Shown one piece after another: positions 37,201-48,789 of a DNA stretch of 64,000 bases (positions are counted from its first letter, which is position 1; each line of letters starts with the position of its first letter). A program made the position numbers and the translations under genes. This DNA is from Himantopus leucocephalus (Eukaryota > Chordata > Aves > Charadriiformes > Recurvirostridae). The stretch lies in contig RSEF01000014.1 of NCBI GenBank assembly GCA_003993805.1, positions 4,648,509 to 4,712,508 of the forward strand. Direction: 5' to 3'. The notes under the pieces were generated by a model. That model searched no databases and was not told the DNA's origin. It worked only from the letters and a program-made list of their open reading frames with translations.

Positions 37201-40200
37201 GAATTAGTGACTCTGTAAAGTGTTGCACGGTAGATCTTGCTGGCTCTTCTTGTCTCACTGGAGCCCATCAGAGACAAGCTACTCTGGCTCAGCAGAGGAC
37301 TAGTATGTGGCTGATGTCCCCTGGCAGAGAGTTGTACTGGTCAGAGAGGCTTACACCAGTGGAAAGGAGCCATCGGTGAAGAGAGGGCTGGAGTCTGCTG
37401 GGCAGCGCGGGCTGTGCAAGCTGTCCAGGGTGTATTCCGAAACCTGTTTCACTGGGATGGCTTTGGTTTTGGTAAAGGCTCAAATGTGACCGTCTGAGTG
37501 GTGTGGTTCAGTGCATTGGCATCTTTGGCTCAGGTGAGCTCCTGCGATCATTTACTTTTCTTTGTTTCAGCCCAAATCAGGTTTGAAGCTCTGGGTTTTC
37601 ATTCTTTTACTTGTATATGCTTGTATTCCATCCAGTCTGGAGCAGAAAACAAATTGTAGCTTGCAGTGAAAGTTACATCATTATTGAAACTAACCTGATT
37701 TAAGAATAAATCCCTTATTGCCTTTGTTTTAATGTGATCTTTGTTTTTAGTGATCTTTAATCCTTTAAATGTAATTAAATTAAGGGTACACAACTTAGAG
37801 GTAATTTTTATCGAGGCTTTGGTGGTTTTTTTTCAGGTATATGTCACAAGGAAAACATGCAGAAGCAAGAGAGTTAATGTATTCAGGGGCTTTGCTGTTC
37901 TTCAGTCATAACCAGGTAAATCACTCGTTTTGTGTGTGTGTTTTGGGCAGGGGGGTGTTATTCCAAGATTTTGAGGGGTCAATGGCGAATTCTCAATGGT
38001 AAATGTTTGGGGTAATCGCTTTGTAATCTTCTGTTTTATCTCTTTGTTGAGTCTTTCTCCACAAAGGATTATGCCAAGCTGGAACATAAAGCAGAAGTGT
38101 TTGTGAGCATCCAAACAATAAGCGTAACCACATTTGTTTTGCTTTCCTGGAGGCTTCTCTTTTCGTGCCATCAGATTACTATAATTTTTTATAAGGGAAG
38201 GTTGAGACTTGATGCTGTGCTGTAGATGATGATAAAAGTATTAAATCTGCCTCTGACACACTTCTGGTTGATGTTTTATGTGCTGATATGTACATCACTA
38301 CCAGTATGTGTCTGTTTTGTAGCAAAACAGTGCTGCTGATCTGTCCATGCTGGTTTTGGAGTCTTTGGAGAAATCGGATGCAAAAGTAGCGGATGACCTT
38401 TTAGGTGAGGTGACCTTTGCGCTCGGTTTGATGGTGTTCAGGTGTGCTTTCACTTCACAGTGACTGTCGTTAATGGTCTTGAAGCCTGAAGTCCTTTCTA
38501 TATGGCCTCCCACATGGCTAAGGGTTACCTTCGTCATAGAAATGGACTGGGGGAAAACTTTAGTAGAGAATAATGGGTTCCCCAGAACTTTGTTGGCATG
38601 CTTAGAACAAACATTGCTGTCCTGTGGCATTGTCCTTTCCTCGATGCAGCAGTAGTGCGTTGTCTGCCCAGCCCTGCATCCCCAGGGCTTTGGTGGATGG
38701 TGGTTTCCCACCCTAGCAGTGTGGTACTGTGCACGTGATTTGTGATTCAGCTGTTCACAAGGAAATTTTTCTTGTTTGACGGTGAGATTTGGTAAGCAAG
38801 CAATTTGGGGAAACCTTAAGAGCTGCCTGGCCAGACTACTGCTGCTGCATGGGCGAACCGCTCCTGTTAACAACCTATGGATGGAGACAGACAGACAGCA
38901 GCCATTCTTTGTTTACTTAGATGAGCTCTGACATTTTGTGTCCCGTCTATGACTTCTGGAGGTGCTTTTCCGAACTGCAGCCCTCTGTCCCTCACAGCTG
39001 CCCTATGGGTGGCAAGCAATCCCATAACCTGCACTCTTCCCTCCCCTGCTTGGAACTGCACGGTCCTCTGGGATGTCCTGTCCCAAACGATGAGACTGTC
39101 CCCCTCTGACTGCAAGGCACAGCTTTTGGCTGTGGAGGAGTCACAGGAGTATTGCTGGCTGATAGATGCAAGATTGACCTGATGTATGAGAAGTGGCTCA
39201 AGTTCAAAGTCACTCTTTTTGAAGGTGGCTGATGGAGGCTTTTAAGGGAGCTTAAAGGCACAATAGCACTGTAGCTTAAAGGTTGTAGCTTAAAGGTGCA
39301 CTAGAAGCAGCAGTTCATCCTGTTGATATTAAAATATATATATATAAAACATTAATTGCTATTAATCAATATTTGTGAATCTTATTGCTTCTAGAAAACT
39401 TGGCTAAATTGTTTAGTTTAATGGATCCAAATTCTCCCGAGAGAGTGGCTTTCGTATCCAGAGCACTAAAGTGGTCTAGCGGGGGATCAGGAAAACTCGG
39501 ACATCCAAAACTACACCAGTTACTAGCAATTACCCTGTGGAAAGGTAAGAAGAATCAACTGGCTTTTCTGTGTTTTGTTTTGAAAATGTTGAAAGAATGA
39601 TATTGTAAGAGGTCTACTTTGGCAATAATCTAAGGAAGCTGAGATGGAAATGATTGAGTTCTGCTCTTACCTGATTTTTGCAATAACTTCAGCTTAATGT
39701 TACTAACAAAAAGAACTGGGGCTGTAACTCTGTATTAGTGCAAAACCCAAACCACAACTGCTGTAAAGCTCTCTGTAAAAGGAAGGTTGGTCCTGTAGAT
39801 GTTGAGGTGGTTTGAGTCACGAGGAGGAAAATTGCTGGGAAGCAAAGCTGTTGCGTTTTTTTTGTTTTCAAATCCTGGATAAACCTGACAAAGACTGAAA
39901 TACATCACCTAGCATCCAAAACAGTCTTTGGATCTGTAATTAGGTACTTTTTGAGATGCTGACTAGCAGGCTTGTTCCAGAATGAATGCCATTACCTTTG
40001 ATATGTGTGGGATTTTATCACTTGTGGTGGGATGTAAGAGAAACCAAAAATGCACTAAATAATTATTTTAATTGTGGATGATAGCCAGTTTTTAAAGTCT
40101 TATATTCAAAACATAACGAAGGTGAGTGAGAACGGTTGAATAAATGCCATCACTTCTGTGGTTTCTCGTGAACTAATAACTGTGCAAGATGATTGTTTGT

Positions 40201-43200
40201 TTATTTTAAATTTTTCAGTAGCTGCAAAGTGATGATAGTGGTTTCATATAACAATGCTGACCCAATGGTCAACATTCCAGCTTGTTGCCTTTCTGCATGT
40301 CATAGACAATCCCATAGCTGTTCTCCTGGGACTTATTGGTGGCTGCTGCCGGCCAGAAAGGGAGGATTTTCCTCAGAGCATTTAAGTTAGAAGCTGAGAC
40401 ACGATTAGGAGAAGAAATGGTTGAATTCTGAAAGTAAAAATCCCCATTTTGTAGCAGTCTGCTCACTGTTCTTTTGAAGAGCAGAATGTGTGCATTTTCT
40501 TAGTTTGTAGTTTTTGACAATTTCATCAGAAAAGGCTCAGTTTTTTAAAACAAAGCTTTTAAATTCCAAAAATTAGCAGCTATCCAGTTTTGATTTGTCA
40601 TTGCAGTGATTTTGCATGATGCTTCAAGTTAAGTTCTAACAAATCACTGCCATTTCTCACACCTTTCTTTCCTGTACAATCGCTGTTCTATTCAGCATAT
40701 GGAAGCAGTTTAATTTTGATAGCGAGAGTGGGCTAAGCTAAAAATAGGAAATGCCGCCTTTCTGTGCGCTTAGAAAGAAGGACTCTGAAGGTGCTGTTTA
40801 ACTTCTTGGTGCACATGGTCTGATGTGGAACTTCTTGATTCTTCTCCTAAGCGCCGGTGACAGCACATGAAGTGTCGACATGCAGTTAGATGGAATGACA
40901 GGGTGGCAGCTCAAGCTGTTTGTCCCAGTGGTAGCTGCGTTTTGTGGTAGCATTGAATAAACTGTATTTAAATGAAATGTATTAAGGATAACATATTTAT
41001 TATCTCCCTTTATAAATTGTCTGTAACTTATAAAGGAAAAAGCCCACTCTTTTTCCTAGTTGTCTTGTTTATATACCTTCTGTGTAGCTCTTGTCTTTTT
41101 ACCAGCTGTAGTGTACAAGCCTAACAAATTTGTTTTTACATTCAGGTATGATGAACTGTTTTCTTAAAAGCCGTTTTCTTTTTCCTTTTATAGAGCAAAA
41201 CTATAGTGAATCTCGGTATCACTTCTTGCACTCCACAGATGGCGAAGGCTGTGCAAATATGCTAGTAGAATACTCCTCGTCCAGGGGATATCGCAGTGAG
41301 GTGGACATGTTTGTAGCACAGGCAGTACTACAGTAGGTGTTAAACTTTTCTTTTTTAAACTGTTTTGCTGAGGTGACACTGTGTTTGAAGCCAATCTAAT
41401 TTAATCATGATAACTATAGGTTAAGCATGCCTCTTTTTCGAATTAAACTGGCCAGAGCTCCTGCAACTCACTTTGTGTGGTAACAAAGGGAGAAGACCAT
41501 CTCAAAACTGGTGTGTTGAATTGGTCGGATTGTGGAGAGAAGAAAAAAAAAATTGTATTGAGGTCAAAACCTGAAAGCATGTTAATTGCGTGAAGAATTA
41601 ATGTAATCTGTTTGACCCTGAAAGCACAATTCTTAGCTTTGTTAACGCCACTGTGTGTCTAGTTAAGGCTTACCTTGATGTCCTTACTGAGACTGGACCT
41701 AAGTAGGCTCTATATTTACCTTTAGCGTAGTACTTGCTCTCAGTCTCGTTGTCCTAAGAGACAGTTTGTCTTGGGTCACCCTGGTCTGTGAGCAGCAGCG
41801 CGATGGTTCTTGGTTCGACAGAGCTGCTTGTGGCTTTCATTTACTTCAGGCATTTATTTTGTAGGAGGTGGGAATGCAAGCCATGATGTGCCTTTGCAGA
41901 GCTCATGTACAATTAAGGTTGACAAAGCCAATTTTACTGTGTTTAATCAGCTGATGGCTTTCTTCAGTCAGGGAAAGCAGCTCATGGAGGAGTCTGAGGA
42001 GGAGGTGGAGACAGGACTGCAGCAGGGAGTCAGGCAGAGAGTAGGTGTTGGGGGAGAGGGAGGAGGTGAGAGCAAGTCTGTCTCTCTTTTGGCAGCGGGG
42101 AGCTGTCATGTCAGATTTGTCCTGCTTTCCATAGCTGGTTGATATAGATTGCAGTGATTTGGAGCAGTAGCCAATCCGTTACGGAAATCCAGTATATGCA
42201 GGATCCTTTAAACAATTTTATGGGGCTTTGTTCTGGAGGGGGGGAAATTCTGGGGAGGAGTTATCAGTAAGAGATTATTTTTTCAGTATTTATGCAGCAC
42301 TCCCGCTGCAGCCTTTACTGGGCTGTACCTCAAATACTGTACTAAATCCTCTTACATAGCGGTTTATACTCTAATGAAAATAATTGCAGTTCCTTGCTCA
42401 GCAGCAAGGCAGAGAGCCCGAGGCCCTTGCACACGTGAGGGTGCAGAATTGGAGGCCAGCCTGCGACCAAAAACGAGACTGCTCGTGGCAGCCTTCCCGG
42501 GGCTTGCTGACAGCTTTTGTCCCAGATAAAGTCTCTTGTTAGGCCTATGGGACTGGCAGAGATCGCCAGTTAAATTAACTGGGCCTGAACAAAGATTGGG
42601 AAATCGATCTGTTAACTGGTGACAAATGGCTTGGGAGCTCAAAGCGTAGCTTTATGATGAGACTTTTAGACGTGTGTGTGAAACTTATTAGTGATCCTGA
42701 TGCCATGTTATTTTGAGGGAGTGCTAATGGAATAACAGAATCGTCGCACGCTGACAGATACATACTGAAAGGCGATGTGTTTGGGAGCGGATGGGGCCAG
42801 GAAAGGGGCCTTTAATTAGGTTTCTACCTCATCATAGTGAACTCTGGACCAGTAAATGCAATGTCACGTTTAATTTGAATTAGGCGGTGGCCAGTCTTTC
42901 CACATTTTGTTTTAATTGATGCCCTCTTTTAGTAACTGTCCTGTATACAATCTGCTTAAACCTCGGTTAAACTCATTCTGTTAATATTTAATGTCAGTTC
43001 TCCCTCCCAACCTGCTTATTCCACAGTGTAGTTCAGTAGGGATTTTCCCCTTTCTCGTTTGATAGCCAAACCATTGCCAAAGATGTACATCTCTACCAGT
43101 CAGTTTTTGCCATCAGTTTAAACCTGAGATGGTTTCTATGCACAAATGAAGTAGGGATTGTTGAGCATTTGGCTTCCGTTTGTCTTTCTGCATGTGAAAC

Positions 43201-45003
43201 TGCTGCTCTGCCTTTTATTTTTAACTTGCCCTGTTCTGTTTCCTTTTGCAGATTTCTCTGCTTAAAAAATAAGACCAGCGCATCAGTTGTTTTCACAACA
43301 TACACACAGAAACATCCTTCAATAGAAAAGGGTCCGCCCTTTGTTCAGCCACTGCTAAACTTCATCTGGTTTCTGTTGTTGGCAGTTGATGGGTACAGTC
43401 TGATTTTTCTCATGTTGTTCTTGGTTTCCTTTTCAGTTGTTACTGAGATTACATTTTTGGTTGTTTTCTTTCTAGAGGAAAACTAACAGTATTTACAGTA
43501 TTGTGTGAACAGTATCAACCTTCACTGAAGAGAGATCCCATGTATAATGAGGTGAGTTACTCGTAGCTGTAAACAGGATTTCACCTACAGAATTAGCTAA
43601 ATAATAGCTGATTGTCCCTGTTTTGTGACTTGTACATAGGCGTCAGTGATCTGGCTTGTGTGGTGTGCCTGCTGCCCGTAGAATTTCCACCTGTAAATGA
43701 AGTAGCTGACATTGTTCTTCATGTTGTGTCGTTGCAGTACCTAGATAGAATAGGACAGCTTTTCTTTGGTGTTCCGCCCAAGCAGACATCGTCCTACGGA
43801 GGATTACTAGGTAAGGTTTATGCTGACGATTGTTTGTAGACACCACCAGTCTTTGCAGAGCAGTGGCCTATATAAAATGGCTGTGCTGGAAGCAGATAAT
43901 TTGTTCTAACGAATATATCAGGTTTTTTTGTAGCCTGTAGAAACAGTCCCTACTGTAAAACACAAGATGAATTGGTTATATGTGAAATTAGTTTGGTGAA
44001 GTTTCCATCTTTGAGAAGAGGAGAAGCATGTAAATTACTCTTATAGTTAATTTTTGACATTATGGTATAAATTCCACATGTGAAGAAAATCTTGGTTTTG
44101 TTAAAACTTAATTTTCTCAGACTTCAGCAGCTGATTTTCCTTAAGTCAAGTCTGGCACTTTGGTAGAGATCTAACCAGTGCTGGTATAAAATGAGTGTTC
44201 CCAAAGTAGAAGTTCTGAAATTAATACTGCCCTTCTACAAGATGTGAAAGGGAATAGAGAAATTCAGCCCTTGTTTCCTGGCTCTTGAATAAAATGTGAG
44301 CAAATGGCACTGGATTACTTTTGTAAAATCGGCTGTTTTTCCTTGAGAACTAAGCTTCTCTTTTTGTAAACGGACTTGAAGCGTTACCTGCAAATGTCAA
44401 TTCACTGATACCCAAAGTTTGTGAAAAACAGGAGCATGGTAGATCCCGTATGTCAATAACAGCTTTTCAGCAATGCAAGCGTCTTTAAACTAAATAAAAC
44501 AGGGAGAACACATAAATGCCTCGAACAAGTTCTCTGTAGCATGATGCAGACCGTTGTTGTGTTTTGACAGTTTCATGGCTGGAGGTGTGTCTTCCTTGGT
44601 TGTATTTTTTTTTCTTTCCTCTCATGCTGCAACTACGGTACATAAAAAAACCCCACTGAAATTGTACGCTTGAGTGTACTCTTACAGAAGGAACAGTATC
44701 AAGTACAGCCTCCCAAATCAATCAATGCTTAATGGAAGCCAGCGTGGGAATACTCATGTCCTGCTGAGACTCTTTTACTTAAAAGAAAATAGAATAAAAG
44801 GTTTTTTTCATTACTGAAGTTTGTACCCTAGCAGGACGGTAGGAGAATAGTTAAAAGTTTTTGAGATGAGAATGTAAAACTAGCAATTTTTGACTGTCCT
44901 GTGTTTTATTGTAGGAAATCTTTTAAACAGTCTGATGGGAACCGGAGAAGATGACGACACAGAAGATGGTCAGGAAGACAGCAGTCCTATCGAGCTCGAC
45001 TGA
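33396..45003 (+). CDS. GET4: GET4 (TRC35), BAG6-complex tail-anchored protein targeting factor
   Basis: GET4 is a cytosolic alpha-helical-repeat protein that, with UBL4A and BAG6, hands tail-anchored clients from SGTA to the GET3/TRC40 ATPase. Coding exons: 33396-33550, 37837-37915, 38323-38404, 39395-39544, 41194-41332, 43252-43392, 43476-43551, 43738-43810, 44915-45003. They sum to 984 nt, giving 327 residues, the length of the human protein. Diagnostic segments are [93 protein letters not shown] and [19 protein letters not shown]. The C-terminus is acidic and ends SSPIELD. All junctions are GT-AG and in frame. A second in-frame ATG at codon 6 (33411) has A at -3 and G at +4, a stronger context than the first (C at -3), so both starts may be used. 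No disruption was seen. Confidence 0.98.
33551..37836 (+). other. GET4: GET4 intron 1
   Basis: A 4.3-kb intron whose first 700 bp belongs to the CpG island. A CR1 fragment lies at 34626-34757. The rest is unremarkable non-coding sequence ending with a T-rich tract and CAG acceptor at 37836. The later GET4 introns at 39545-41193, 41333-43251 and 43811-44914 hold no recognisable genes or mobile elements. Confidence 0.75.
34626..34757 (+). mobile_element. CR1 LINE 3' fragment
   Basis: The run GGAGGTGCTTAGCAGACGGG, ACGTGGTGCTGAGGG, GTGGTGGGTTTGGCAGTG and GGTCCCTTCCAACCTGGACG, ending in GATTCTATG, is typical of the last 130 bp of CR1. The copy is truncated and lies in sense orientation within GET4 intron 1. 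Confidence 0.9.
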
Positions 45004-46260
45004 GCGGTGGTGTCATTGGGTGCCGTGTAAATCTGATGATTCGATGACTCCAAAGACAGTTTTGGAATTTGAATCCTGCAGTTGTTTCCTGGCGCCTAAA
45101 AGGGCTCCTCCGATCTTTTAGAAATGGTTGCTGAAATGTTTATAATGTTCGGTCTATATTATTTATGTAAAAAAAAAGAAAGAAACCAACAAAAAGTAGC
45201 CAAACGAACCAATCGGAGCAATTGTTAGCAGGTTTCCGATACAGCGGCTGTTGACTTTGATTAAAATATAGTCTTCTACGGTTTCTGATGCAGTATTCCC
45301 TTTTGCACAGTAATTCAGTAAAGCATAAATATGGGTCTTGTACTTCACGGCCTACCCAAAACCATCTTTGTTACCAGAGAGCCTCCTTGGCCTCTGCCAC
45401 CTCCAAGGAAGATCTCGAGAGGCAGGGCCAGCAATTGAATAATGTATTTGCGAGGCTGGTGCCAAAAGTACTGCAAGATGAGCCGAGCAGCATGATTTGA
45501 GATGCACATCCCAGGGACATTGATACCAAGACCTGGCTTCCACTGCCGTGAGCAGCATGCGCGCCGTTCACACTGCCTTTCGCTCGGCGTAAGGGCTGGC
45601 TCTGGCCGAGCCCGCGCCTGTGGTTAGCTGACACTTCCTGAAAAGCACAAGATTGAATTGCTCTTGAGTAAAAGCCGATCAGTGGAACGTGGGCAATTGG
45701 CTTCCGTGTGGATCTCTCTTGCCTAGGTATAAAAATTTGGCTCGTGGCTCAACTCCTTTGGAACAGATTCCTACGCAGTGTAAGTTCACAACCATACGTA
45801 AAGGCGACGGCGTTACAGTGAGTGAAATGATTTGCCGCCAGCAACGTATGTGTTTGAACTGCAGCTGTACCTAAAGGAAAGGGATACTGCAGAACTTTTG
45901 GTTCTTTATGATATATTTATTTTTCTTGGGTGATTGATTCATTTAACACTTTCTGTAAAAAAAGAATAAATCGATAAATAATGGAGTAACTTCAACCCCA
46001 GCGGTAGGCATAGCCATTCTACATCTCCTCCTCTTTAATGCAGCACAGCGGATGTCGGTGGTACAGTGAACAGATGAAATGGTGGGGAAACGCTTTATTT
46101 TTTCACGGTGAAAATAAAAAGGCTTAGATTAATAAACAGCAATCATGCATGGGGGAGGGAGGGATTAATACAAATTTATTGACTGTATGAAAAAGGCATT
46201 GAAAGGAAGACTTTGTGTTAATTGTGAAGTCTCAAATAAACACTTTATACCAGGATGTGC
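45004..46260 (+). other. GET4: GET4 3' UTR
   Basis: Non-coding sequence follows the TGA stop at 45001-45003. AATAAA hexamers occur at 45965-45970, 46113-46118, 46131-46136 and 46235-46240, so several alternative 3' ends between about 45990 and 46260 are possible. The reading frames here match nothing. Confidence 0.65.
45965..46240 (+). terminator. GET4: GET4 candidate polyadenylation signals
   Basis: Four plus-strand AATAAA hexamers lie within 276 bp (starts 45965, 46113, 46131, 46235). Minus-strand signals (TTTATT on the plus strand) also fall here, at 46094 and 46175, so read-through ADAP1 transcripts could end inside the GET4 3' UTR. Confidence 0.6.
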
Positions 46261-46499
46261 GATACTGCTGCTTTCTAAGAGTTTTGCGAGCGGAGATCTT
46301 AACTGTCTTTGCTGTTTCCTCCCCCTGCCGTATTTGACCGCAGGTCACCCAGACCTTAGTGCTGCAGTGTAGTTGTAGTCGGGTGTTGTCATGTCTGGGG
46401 CGGGTGTGGATTGCTTTGATGTGCAGCCCCCAGGCGGGCTGATGCTGTGGCATTTAATAAGTGATGGGGATGCGCGGGTACAAAATACATAGTTGGGAA

Positions 46500-47430
46500 C
46501 TACAGCGGTGTATGCACAATGTGTGTGTGTGTGTGTAAAATATACATTAAAATGTACACACACATAAACAGCCTTTTGTGTATGTAATTTTATAATCAGA
46601 TTAGATAAGTGTTTGGTATATAATTTATAATATTTATATTAGTCTTAAACACGCACACAAACAATCCTTATAGCTAGCTATGAACAGGAACAACGAGCCC
46701 CGCCTGTTCCCTCCTTGCTTCTGACGTGCCTGGGGTTTTAAACAAGTGTGAGTGCATGGCAGTATGTGTGCAAAATCTATAGATACTTTTAATATAAATT
46801 AAATATCTATAGTTATGCACACACATATGCATGTGGGTATATGTATGTTTATATGCAATATATTTCTCTAAAATTTATAATACAAATTATATACTTCATA
46901 CCTACATAAAAAGCATGCACGTGTGTATATTTATAACACATAATTAAATACAGTGTTGCAATTATAAAAAATGTATACATGTGCAGGCATGTGTGTATGA
47001 AACACATTTAGCTCCTACATTTGTAAATTAAATGTGTATGTCTAATGATGCCTACATATATCCATGCAGGTGTTTGTATGAACTACCTTCAGCTCATACG
47101 CACACGTGTATTATCTATTATGCCACATCCACTATGCAGAGTTTACAGTTGTGGCTGTGAATAGCCAACAACTCTCAGAATTTATTTCTATATTCTATAT
47201 TCTCAAGAAATACATCTATTTTGTGTATGTGTGTGCATAGATATAAAATATGAGTGCTCTATATAAAACAGATCCAGTGCACACTATATCATACACACAC
47301 AAATCAGTATTTTATATATTATGTTATATTATATACATAAATAGGTGCGTGTGGTTTACATCAAATATATCTACCTGGTACACACACGCAGAGGCGCACA
47401 CGCGCACAGACACACACACACACACATGCA
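46500..47430. repeat. Degenerate TG/CA/TA alternating low-complexity tract
   Basis: About 0.9 kb is dominated by alternating purine-pyrimidine runs: (GT)n at 46520-46537, many GTGTATATG, ACACACATATGCATG and TATATTATG variants, and (CA)n at 47385-47426. No single unit repeats cleanly, so it is a compound, mutated microsatellite. It lies exactly between the convergent ends of GET4 and ADAP1. The ORFs within it are repeat translations. Confidence 0.85.
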
Positions 47431-47549
47431 CTGCGGGGGGACAGATGGTTGTGTGGGTGTCCACCTACACGGCTGCAGGTGGTGGTTCACCCCCCCGTCC
47501 CGTCCCTCCCCTGCCCCAGCACCACACGGCCACGGCTCGGACATCATAA

Positions 47550-47555
47550 TTTATT
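47550..47555 (-). terminator. ADAP1: ADAP1 candidate polyadenylation signal
   Basis: TTTATT on the plus strand is AATAAA on the minus strand. It would give a 3' UTR of about 1.2 kb and would stop transcription just before the low-complexity tract. Confidence 0.5.
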
Positions 47556-48644
47556 GGTTCGAACGACATTTAGTACCACAGTGGTCTCACCAGTGACAGG
47601 AGGAACGCGTACAGCTGATGGGATGCTCTCGGTTACACACACCAACGTAAGAACTGCGTCGGACGGGGCCGGTACTTCAGCCGAGGCCGGAAATTTCATT
47701 TTTGGGTAAAAAAATCCAGCACACGGTGTGCAGGTCCCAGCCCGCCCACAGGCATTACAGTGCTCAACACAGCGCTGAAACGTCACTTCAAGCAGCATTT
47801 TTTTTTTTTTTGGCAGAAAAAAAAATCAACAAAAAAAAAAAATTTAAGAGAATTATTGGGGAGAAAAAAAAAAAAGTGCACCCACCAGTCCGGAGAAGGA
47901 ACGTGCTGTTGGCCGGAGGGGGCCGGGCTGGGCTGCTGCGGTGCCTGTCAGCACAACTGCCCCTAAAGCACCGGGGTCCCAAAATGGGGTGAAGTCCCCG
48001 ACCACAAAAGAGGAACGCCCCGTGGAGCGGAGCGGGACCCCCACCCCACACACTTTGCTCCCCCGGCGCCGCCGCGTGGCTCCGTGTCCCCCTTCCCCTC
48101 GCAGCGCCCCACGGCAGGGGGTGCCAGCACCCAGCACCCCTGCTCCGCGCCCTTCGTTAAGCAGGTAACGAGGCCAATTTCCTCCATTTCTAAATCCCTT
48201 TTGACCCCAGCCCGGGTAGAGCAGCACCAGCGCTCCCACAGTGGGGCCATTCCGCATGTCACCATTTCGGGTGTCCCCAGGTTGGTGCTTCCCATCCCAG
48301 GAGGACGTCACGGCTCAGGGATGCCCGAGTCCCCGGGGAAAGCGCTGCCGGAGAGCTGGGGCTGCGGGGACGCTCAGCCACGGTCCCCACGGACCAGCTC
48401 CTGGGGAAAAGCCCCATCTCCCCCCCGAGATGTGCCACCAACAGTCCTCCCCATCCCGCCGAGGCCGGGTGGGACACCCCTTCCAGCAGGTGACGGGCAC
48501 ATGGGGACCACCCATCCCAGCGGCACAGCCCGCCGAACAGCCACGGAGCAGAATTTTTCGGGTTGGATCAGCATCTTCTCCGACGCTTCGCTGCCGCCCT
48601 TCTTGGTTTCCGACATGATCAAGTGAATGATGAGGGGAAAGGGA

Positions 48645-48690
48645 AGTATTATTATTATTATTACTGTTATTATTATTATTCTTCATTATT
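48645..48690. repeat. (ATT)n microsatellite
   Basis: Interrupted ATT repeats lie in the presumed ADAP1 3' UTR. Confidence 0.85.
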
Positions 48691-48760
48691 TTTAACATTT
48701 CAAATAAAACCACGTTGTGTTGTAAACAGAAGCTCACTCCTCGGGTCGGCCCAGTCCCAG

Positions 48761-48789
48761 CTAAGGTTTATGTTTGAAATGGGCTTCCA
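48761..48789 (-). CDS. ADAP1: ADAP1 last coding exon
   Basis: On the minus strand, a CTTTCAG acceptor is followed by two bases completing a Val codon, then EAHFKHKP and a TAG stop. This is the conserved ADAP1 C-terminus. The incoming phase (one base supplied by the previous exon) fits the family's VEAHFKHKP ending. The exon is only 29 coding nucleotides, so it rests on exact C-terminal identity, an acceptor site and synteny. Confidence 0.85.

Larger units (their letters stand above)
47535..48760 (-). other. ADAP1: Probable ADAP1 3' UTR
   Basis: The region follows, on the minus strand, the ADAP1 stop codon (complement of 48761-48763). A minus-strand AATAAA lies at 47550-47555. It contains a poly-T/poly-A rich stretch at 47799-47875 and a TTA/ATT microsatellite at 48645-48690. 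The many long ORFs on both strands are GC-rich UTR artefacts with no recognisable homology. Confidence 0.6.

Noticed and set aside
47853..48737. Frames of 110-180 residues on both strands downstream of the ADAP1 stop
   Set aside because: They lie in the presumed ADAP1 3' UTR, include homopolymer and ATT-repeat translations (poly-Asn, poly-Tyr), and match no known family.
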